A stretch of DNA of 11,811 nt from UBA4744 sp035282865 (GTDB lineage Bacteria; Actinomycetota; Acidimicrobiia; Spongiisociales; UBA4744). Each line of letters opens with the position of its first letter. Position 1 is the first letter of the stretch. Shown here one piece after another: positions 6,770-11,811 of this stretch. A model generated the notes under the pieces. That model searched no databases, was not told the DNA's origin, and was given only the letters and a program-made list of their open reading frames with translations. Position numbers and translations under genes: made by a program. The stretch lies in NCBI GenBank assembly GCA_035282865.1, contig DATEVB010000022.1, positions 1 to 11,811 of the forward strand, in the 5' to 3' direction.

Positions 6770-7825
6770 TCAGACGCCGATGGGTGGCGGCTCGGTACGG
6801 GTGCCGAGCCGCTCCCATACCGTCTCTTGTCCGTACCTCTCCAGGAAGCCGTAGGGATAGAGCGGGTAGCCGGGCGCGGATACGCGGTCGAGGCCGGTCC
6901 GCTCGTCGGTGGTGAGTTCCACGTCGGCGGCGGAGAGGTTCTGGTCCAGCTGTTCGACGGTGCGGGCACCCAGGATGACCGAGCTCACGGCGGGCCGTTC
7001 ACGCAGCCAGGCAAGCGCCACCGATGCAATAGAGACACCCTTGTTCTCCGCTACCTCCCGGCAGGCCTCGATTACCCTCCATGTGCGCTCGGTGTCGCGC
7101 AGGTCGTACGCCTCGAGACCCCTGGTGGGGTCCTCGCCCAGCCGGGTGGCACCCTCCGGGCGCTCCTGTCTCGAGTACTTCCCGGTCAGCCATCCCCCTC
7201 CTAACGGCGACCAGGGCAGAATCCCCAGTCCATCGTCGAGACATTCGGGAACCAGCTCCCACTCGATGCTTCGGTCGAGCAGGCTGTACTGCGCCTGGAG
7301 GGAGACGATGGGTGCCCAATCCCGGAGCCGGGCGGTGGTGACCGCCCGGGCCAACTGGTAACCGGCGAAGTTCGAGAGCCCCACGTATCGCACCTTGCCC
7401 CGGCGGACCATGTCGTCGAGTGTCTCGAGCGTCTCTTCGAGGGGGGTGAGCGGATCCCAGCAGTGGATCTGATAGAGGTCGATGGCATCGGCTTGAAGCC
7501 GCCGGAGGCTGGCATCGACTGCGCCGGTGAGATGGGCACGACTCGCTCCCCGGTCGTTGGGACCGTCCCCCATGGCGAAGCGGCCCTTGGTGGCGACCAC
7601 GAAGCGGTCCCGTTCAGACCGCTTCGCCAGCCAGCGGCCCAGGATCTCCTCGGATGCTCCGGAGGCGTAGACGTCGGCGGTGTCGATGAGGGTCCCGCCG
7701 GCCTGGGCGAAGTGGTCGAGCATGGCGTGGGAAGTGGCTTCGTCGGACTCGGCGCCGAAGGTCATCGTCCCCATGGCAAAGACGCTCACCCGTAATCCAC
7801 TCCGACCCAACTGACGATGCTCCAC
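6770..7825 (-). CDS. Aldo/keto reductase (NADPH-dependent oxidoreductase)
   Basis: A 351-residue cytoplasmic (alpha/beta)8-barrel oxidoreductase that reduces carbonyls with NAD(P)H. The N-terminal strand EHRQLGRSGLRVSVFAMGTMTFG is typical of the family. The catalytic tetrad is complete: D48 and Y53 in LIDTADVYASG, K80 in VATKGRF, H121 in LYQIHCW. The signature GKVRYVGLSNF (143-153) and the cofactor-binding region around ILPWSPLGGGWLTGKY and SSVILGARTVEQLDQNL are present. The frame stays open upstream to 8221, but that extension is low-complexity and antisense to the kinase, so I chose GTG 7825. A TATAGAAT element ends seven bases before that GTG, so the mRNA is probably leaderless. The gene diverges from the histidine kinase and converges on the nuclease. 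The natural substrate cannot be read from sequence. Confidence 0.95.
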   Translation of the reverse strand: MEHRQLGRSGLRVSVFAMGTMTFGAESDEATSHAMLDHFAQAGGTLIDTADVYASGASEEILGRWLAKRSERDRFVVATKGRFAMGDGPNDRGASRAHLTGAVDASLRRLQADAIDLYQIHCWDPLTPLEETLETLDDMVRRGKVRYVGLSNFAGYQLARAVTTARLRDWAPIVSLQAQYSLLDRSIEWELVPECLDDGLGILPWSPLGGGWLTGKYSRQERPEGATRLGEDPTRGLEAYDLRDTERTWRVIEACREVAENKGVSIASVALAWLRERPAVSSVILGARTVEQLDQNLSAADVELTTDERTGLDRVSAPGYPLYPYGFLERYGQETVWERLGTRTEPPPIGV

Positions 7826-7966
7826 GTCGAGGATTCTATACGGAGGGAACGGCCGGCTACGTCCCACATCCGAGCGGGCGCCCGGCACATCGCGCTGTCG
7901 GGGCCGCACCCGGATCGACACTCCACTGATCTCAAGTTGGCCGGGTGTTGGGCCGATCATGCTGGG
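7826..7966. promoter_or_regulatory. Divergent promoter region between aldo/keto reductase and histidine kinase
   Basis: A 141-bp shared regulatory interval. Apart from the reductase -10 it holds a 10-bp palindrome CGGGCGCCCG (7875-7884), which may be chance in GC-rich DNA. GATCAT (7955-7960), six bases before the kinase ATG, is a poor -10 candidate for a leaderless kinase mRNA. Confidence 0.35.
7833..7840 (-). promoter_or_regulatory. -10 promoter element of the aldo/keto reductase (leaderless)
   Basis: On the minus strand the bases read TATAGAAT, containing TAGAAT (7833-7838), which fits TAnnnT. Exactly seven bases separate it from the GTG start, the spacing expected when transcription begins at the start codon. 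No good -35 is visible. Confidence 0.6.
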
Positions 7967-10039
7967 ATGGATCTTTCCGAACGTCAGCAGCGGTCTTCGA
8001 CCGGTATGAAGAAGGATATTGCCTATCTCTTGATCTTCGTACTGGTGGGGACGGTGTTGTCTGTTCGTTTTGATCTGTTTGAAAGGTTCGCTGAGTGGGG
8101 GCAAACCCACGAAGGAAGCCAGGTTGATGAGCTGGCGATCGTGGCGATGTTCATGGTGGCGGGGTTGGGGGTGTTCGGTTGGCGGAGATGGCGTGGGGCT
8201 CTGCGGGAGATCTCCAGCCACGGTGAGACCCTGGAAGACCTCATCGCAACCGAGGGTGCGATGCGGGCGTTGTTGGCCGCGTCACCGGATCTGATATTCC
8301 GGCTGGACCGAGCCGGTACCTTCCTCTTCGTCAAGGGATCTGCTGCCCCGCCTATGCCGACTGACGAGGTCGTCGGGTTGAACTTCAGGGATGTGTTGCC
8401 GCCCCATGTTGCAGACCTAACGGGGGATGCGTTGCGACAGCTCCATGCCGGGAGCAGCCAGGTGGTCTTCCGCTTCGGGTTACCTGAGCCGGATGGCCCC
8501 GGGCTCTGGGCGGCCCGCTGCGTCCCGGTCGCCGGCTGTGAGGACATAGTTGTGATCGCCCGCGATCTCACCGATTTCGAGAACCAGGCGAAAGCCCTGC
8601 GGAACCTCGACGAACGGTTACGCGTCGCTTTTGAGCATGCTTCGATCGGTATGTCTGTGACATCGGTGACGGGACGGTTCATGTTGGTGAACGCGGCGTT
8701 GTGCGAGATGTTGGGCTACTCGGAGGAGGAGATGCTCGGCATGAATTTTGGGGATGTCACCCACCCTGACGACCAAGCCGAAAGCTGGGCGAGGTTGAAC
8801 GAACTCGACCCCGAAGAGGTTCCGGCGGTGAACTGGAAGAAGCGATACATACACGCCGACGGCCACATCGTGTGGGTCCAGCTCAATGTCGGCGCGGTGT
8901 GGGACGCGGAAGGGAAGATCAGCTACTTCCTGTCGCAGATGCAGGACGTTACGGCTGGTTGGAAAGCCCAGGCGGCCCTGGTGGCAAGCGAGCAGAAATG
9001 GAGGCAGGCCTTCGATCTGGCCGCTACCGGAGTGGCCTTGATCGGAGTCGAGGATGGGCGGTTCCTGACCGTCAACCAGGCCGGCTGTGACATGTTGGGC
9101 TATAGCGAACGACAACTGTCGACCATGACGATCGGGGATGTGACCCATCCCGATGACCGAGAAGAGAGCCTCGCCCGGTTCCGCCGAGTGATCACCGGCG
9201 AGATCCCATCGTCTCATGCCAAGCTGCGCTACCTTCGCGCCGACAACTCGACCGCCCACGCGCTCGTCTCCACCGCGCTGCTGCGAGACCCCGAAGGCCA
9301 CCCTCTTCATCTGGTCGCCCAGGTTGTCGACATCACCGAACAGGTGACTGCCGAACAGCGTCTCGCCGACCTGCTCGCTTCCAAGGACGAACTGATCGCT
9401 TCGGTCTCCCATGAACTGCGCACCCCCCTCACCGCCGTCGTCGGCTACGCCCAAATACTCAACGACGAGGCATCGCCTCTCTCACCCGCTGAACGGAAAG
9501 GGATGATCGAGAGCATCGCCAGCCAGGGGACGGATCTCACCAACATCATCGAAGACCTGCTGGTGGAAGCCCGAGCCGACATGGGCACCCTCACCGTCGC
9601 CCGGGTGTCGGTCGACCTCCGTGCCCAAACCGCCCAGGTACTCGAGACCCTCGAGTACGACACCAACAAGAGTCGGATCGAACTCACCGGCCCATCGGTT
9701 CAAGCACGAGCAGACCCGGCCAGGGTCCGTCAGATCGTCCGCAATCTCATCACGAATGCGCTTCGCTACGGCGGAGATCGTATCCGGACCAGCGTCGACA
9801 ATGGGGGGCCCTCGGTTCGACTCATCGTGTCCGACAACGGACCCGGCGTCCCCCCGGAACAACAGGAGCTTGTTTTCGATCCATACCACCGTGCCCACGC
9901 CAGAAAGGGACTCACCGCCTCGGTCGGGCTCGGCCTCACCGTATCCCGAAAACTCGCCAGACTCATGGACGGCGACCTCACCTACCGCCGGGAGAACGGC
10001 GAAACCATCTTCCAGCTCGACCTACCCAAAGCCAGCTGA
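7967..10039 (+). CDS. Membrane-bound sensor histidine kinase with three PAS domains
   Basis: A 690-residue protein. Two predicted membrane helices (about 16-35 and 55-72) enclose a loop of about 19 residues, so sensing is probably cytoplasmic or in the membrane. Three PAS domains follow (about 98-202, 218-330, 344-458). PAS2 and PAS3 share M-L-G-Y-S-E and GDVTHPDD motifs, suggesting internal duplication. A HisKA domain (about 470-535) has the H-box SHELRTPL with phospho-acceptor H482. The HATPase domain (about 580-685) has the N-box NLITNALRYGG (N597), DNGPGVP (D623) and GLGLT (654-658). All catalytic boxes look intact. No response regulator is in the window. The start is uncertain: ATG 7967 or ATG 8006 (MKKDIAYLL); neither has a clear ribosome site. 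The frame continues to 7817 but that part overlaps the reductase start. Third-position bases shift from G/T-rich early to C-rich late. Confidence 0.93.
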   Translation: MDLSERQQRSSTGMKKDIAYLLIFVLVGTVLSVRFDLFERFAEWGQTHEGSQVDELAIVAMFMVAGLGVFGWRRWRGALREISSHGETLEDLIATEGAMRALLAASPDLIFRLDRAGTFLFVKGSAAPPMPTDEVVGLNFRDVLPPHVADLTGDALRQLHAGSSQVVFRFGLPEPDGPGLWAARCVPVAGCEDIVVIARDLTDFENQAKALRNLDERLRVAFEHASIGMSVTSVTGRFMLVNAALCEMLGYSEEEMLGMNFGDVTHPDDQAESWARLNELDPEEVPAVNWKKRYIHADGHIVWVQLNVGAVWDAEGKISYFLSQMQDVTAGWKAQAALVASEQKWRQAFDLAATGVALIGVEDGRFLTVNQAGCDMLGYSERQLSTMTIGDVTHPDDREESLARFRRVITGEIPSSHAKLRYLRADNSTAHALVSTALLRDPEGHPLHLVAQVVDITEQVTAEQRLADLLASKDELIASVSHELRTPLTAVVGYAQILNDEASPLSPAERKGMIESIASQGTDLTNIIEDLLVEARADMGTLTVARVSVDLRAQTAQVLETLEYDTNKSRIELTGPSVQARADPARVRQIVRNLITNALRYGGDRIRTSVDNGGPSVRLIVSDNGPGVPPEQQELVFDPYHRAHARKGLTASVGLGLTVSRKLARLMDGDLTYRRENGETIFQLDLPKAS

Positions 10040-10223
10040 AACACGACCCTGGTATCGAGCCATGCGCCGCGCACCACCAGCATCGGGCTTGTCGGGCACT
10101 TTCGTCCCGTTCGAACCGCTATCGGCGCGACGCCGCCCCGGTGGCTGCGATGGCAGCCGACCCGCCCCCCTCGCCCCGGCCGAGGTAGCGGGAGCGGGAG
10201 GGCGAGGGTGATCGTCGGGGCGG
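10040..10223. other. 184-bp convergent intergenic region between histidine kinase and catalase
   Basis: No gene. It contains a small hairpin GGCTGC-GATG-GCAGCC (10143-10158) and the larger hairpin at 10168-10208 described separately. Confidence 0.5.
10168..10208. terminator. Probable bidirectional terminator hairpin
   Basis: CCCTCGCCC (10168-10176) pairs perfectly with GGGCGAGGG (10200-10208) across a 23-base loop. It lies between the 3' ends of the convergent kinase and catalase genes, 15 bases beyond the catalase stop. No T tract follows on either strand. Confidence 0.5.
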
Positions 10224-11666
10224 TCAGTTGAGTTGTTTGGCGACCCGAGCGCCGATGTCGGTGTGGATGTCACGCCAGTACTCGATTACCCGGGTGGTGA
10301 CCGCCGGGCTGACATCCTGACGGAGGTGACTAACGATGTTGTTGACCAGGTGGTCGGTATCGGCGGGGCTGAGCACGCTGTCGATCAGCGCCCGGGGCTG
10401 CACGAAGTCGTCGTCGTCGCGGTGGGCCCGGTACGGTGCCCGCATGAGTTCCCCTGTCGACCAGCGGGTGTGGACCTCCCCGGCCCGTTCGGGGTTGGCG
10501 GCCGGCCCGCCGTAGCTGTTGGGGGCGTATACCGGGTCGCCGGGGTTGTCGTAGCGCATGGCACCGTCCCGGTTGTAGCTGTTCACCTCGGCCCTGGGCC
10601 GGTTGATCGGGAGCTGCTGGTAGTTGGCGCCGATCCGGTGCCGGTGGGTGTCGGGGTAGCTGAACAACCGGCCGAGGAGCATCTTGTCGGGGGAGGGTTC
10701 GATCCCGGGGATCATGTTGGCGGGCTCGAAGGCGGCCTGCTCGACCTCGGCGAAGTAGTTCTCCGGGTTGCGGTTGAGCACCAGGCGCCCGATCTTGATC
10801 GGGGGGTAGTCGCTGTGGGGCCACACCTTGGTCAGGTCGAAGGGATTGAACCGGTAGCCCTCGGCTTCCTCGACGGGCATGATCTGCATCTCCAGGGTCC
10901 ACGACGCCTCCTGGCCGGAGGCGAGGGTCTCCCGCAGGTCACGGCGGTGGAAGTCGGGATCCTCGGCGACCATTGCCTTGGCCTCGGCGTCGGTGAAGTT
11001 CGCGATGCCCTGGTCGGTCTTGAAGTGGTATTTGACGAAAAACGCTTCAGCCTTGGCGTTGACCCAGGTGAAGGTGTGGCTGCCGTAGCCGTTCATGTGT
11101 CGCAGGGTCCGGGGGGTGCCCCGGTCGGTGAACAGGAAGGTCACCTGGTGAGCCGACTCGGGTGACAGTGTCCAGAAATCCCACTGCATGTCGTTATCCC
11201 GCATCCCGGTGTCCGCCCGCCGCTTCTGCGAGTGGATGAAGTCCTGGAATTTCTGGGGGTCCCGAATGAAGAAGATGGGGGTGTTGTTACCCACCAGATC
11301 GTAGTTGCCGTCCTCTGTGTAGAACTTGATGGAGAAGCCACGAGGGTCCCGTACCGTGTCGGCCGAACCCGATTCCCCCGCTACGGTCGATAAGCGGAGG
11401 AAGACATCGGTGCGGGCACCCTTCTGGAACACTTTTGCCTTGGTGTAGTCGCCGACATCCTCGAAGCACTCGAAATGCCCGTGGGCGCCGGTTCCTTTGG
11501 CGTGCACCACCCTCTCGGGAACCCGCTCCCGGTTGAACTGGGCCATCTTCTGGATCAAGTAGTGATCCTGAATCAGGAGCGGGCCCTGCTCTCCGGCGCT
11601 CAGCGAGTACTCGTCGGACGGGGCCGGGATCCCGGCATCGGTGGTGGTGTCGCGGCGTTTGGTCAT
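10224..11666 (-). CDS. katA: Monofunctional heme catalase (clade 3, KatA type)
   Basis: A 480-residue enzyme that dismutates hydrogen peroxide to water and oxygen, normally a cytoplasmic homotetramer with heme b. The catalytic His is H55 in RVVHAKGTGAHG, the catalytic Asn is N128 in LVGNNTPIFF, and the proximal heme-ligand Tyr is Y337 in RLFSYPDTHRHR. FFIRDP, DFWTLSPES, NRNPENYFAEVEQAAF and VNSYNRDG are all family landmarks. The length is typical of small-subunit clade 3 catalases, so the gene appears complete. ATG 11666 is chosen because GGGAG lies seven bases upstream; the open frame continues to 11807 but that extension is not catalase-like. The long leader contains an inverted repeat and a hairpin (separate entries), suggesting regulated expression. 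No adjacent OxyR- or Fur-type regulator gene is seen. The gene converges on the kinase. Confidence 0.97.
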   Translation of the reverse strand: MTKRRDTTTDAGIPAPSDEYSLSAGEQGPLLIQDHYLIQKMAQFNRERVPERVVHAKGTGAHGHFECFEDVGDYTKAKVFQKGARTDVFLRLSTVAGESGSADTVRDPRGFSIKFYTEDGNYDLVGNNTPIFFIRDPQKFQDFIHSQKRRADTGMRDNDMQWDFWTLSPESAHQVTFLFTDRGTPRTLRHMNGYGSHTFTWVNAKAEAFFVKYHFKTDQGIANFTDAEAKAMVAEDPDFHRRDLRETLASGQEASWTLEMQIMPVEEAEGYRFNPFDLTKVWPHSDYPPIKIGRLVLNRNPENYFAEVEQAAFEPANMIPGIEPSPDKMLLGRLFSYPDTHRHRIGANYQQLPINRPRAEVNSYNRDGAMRYDNPGDPVYAPNSYGGPAANPERAGEVHTRWSTGELMRAPYRAHRDDDDFVQPRALIDSVLSPADTDHLVNNIVSHLRQDVSPAVTTRVIEYWRDIHTDIGARVAKQLN

Positions 11667-11700
11667 GCTTGGGCTCCCTTCAGCGGCCGTTTCCTGATCG

Positions 11701-11741
11701 CACCCGGCCGGTGGCCGTCGGTGCATGGGGCTGGCCGGGTG
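11701..11741 (-). promoter_or_regulatory. Hairpin in the catalase 5' leader
   Basis: A perfect 9-bp inverted repeat, CACCCGGCC (11701-11709) with GGCCGGGTG (11733-11741), lies 34 bases upstream of the catalase ATG. One inner G-C and two G-T pairs can extend the stem. If transcription starts near 11755 this folds in the mRNA close to its 5' end and could stabilise the message or control translation. The ribosome site stays outside the stem. Confidence 0.45.
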
Positions 11742-11748
11742 GACTCTG

Positions 11749-11767
11749 ACTCCTGTCATGGAGTGTA
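11749..11767 (-). promoter_or_regulatory. Candidate catalase -10 element overlapping an inverted repeat
   Basis: On the minus strand TACACT (11762-11767) fits TAnnnT. It overlaps an inverted repeat ACTCC-N6-GGAGT (11749-11764), a possible operator placed over the -10 and start region. No recognisable -35 and no match to a regulator motif I can name. The leader would be about 90 bases. Confidence 0.35.
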
Positions 11768-11811
11768 CAGATTCGATGGGGCTCCGTTCGGCGGGCCCAA
11801 CCGCCACCCGG

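Noticed and set aside
7875..7884. 10-bp palindrome CGGGCGCCCG between the reductase and kinase genes as an operator
   Set aside because: All-GC palindromes of this size are common by chance in DNA of this composition and no second copy supports it.
7826..8221. N-terminal extension of the aldo/keto reductase frame
   Set aside because: The extension is Pro/His/Arg-rich, antisense to the kinase, and lies upstream of a clear -10 element placed for the GTG at 7825.
10233..11165. Long plus-strand open frame antisense to the catalase gene
   Set aside because: Its V/G/D-rich protein is the usual shadow of a GC-rich gene; the opposite strand encodes an unmistakable catalase and no ribosome site supports it.
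11667..11807. N-terminal extension of the catalase frame
   Set aside because: ATG 11666 has a well-placed GGGAG and gives a normal-length catalase; the extension lacks family similarity.
1..11811. Search for tRNA, rRNA, CRISPR arrays, insertion sequences, integrases, toxin-antitoxin or defence genes
   Set aside because: None seen by eye: no repeat arrays, transposase motifs or clover-leaf patterns; the gene content looks chromosomal and metabolic.

Overview
The window is GC-rich throughout, with eight protein genes in mixed orientation, frequent GTG/TTG starts and TAnnnT -10 elements next to start codons. Together with the protein families present, this suggests a chromosomal segment of an actinobacterium-like, probably uncultured or environmental bacterium. 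The taxonomic assignment is inference. I see no tRNA, rRNA, insertion sequence, integrase or CRISPR array.

Left block (1-2687): the 3' part of a cyclic 2,3-diphosphoglycerate (cDPG) synthetase gene runs in from the left edge. It converges, with the two stop codons overlapping, on a two-gene minus-strand operon: a class III (CpdA-type) metallophosphoesterase followed by a small antibiotic-biosynthesis-monooxygenase-fold protein. Divergent from that operon is a 2-phosphoglycerate kinase. The kinase (2-PG to 2,3-DPG) and the synthetase (2,3-DPG to cDPG) are the two dedicated steps of the cDPG pathway, known mainly as a solute and phosphate-store pathway of methanogenic archaea. Here they flank an uncharacterised phosphoesterase.

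Middle block (2688-6769): a 367-bp gap holding a strong hairpin and a 12-bp GC palindrome precedes a large secreted nuclease of the ExeM/NucH type. It has a signal peptide, two lamin-tail-like modules, an OB-fold module, an endonuclease/exonuclease/phosphatase domain and a C-terminal helical module. A terminator-like hairpin follows directly after its stop.

Right block (6770-11811): a leaderless aldo/keto reductase (minus) and a three-PAS membrane histidine kinase (plus) diverge from a 141-bp shared promoter region. The kinase then converges, over a probable bidirectional terminator, on a clade 3 heme catalase (minus). The catalase has a long 5' leader containing a 9-bp-stem hairpin and an inverted repeat overlapping its putative -10. 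No response regulator is visible, so the kinase is an orphan here.

The most interesting part is the left block, a possible bacterial cDPG synthesis and turnover locus. The other genes are recognisable, with some unusual regulatory architecture.
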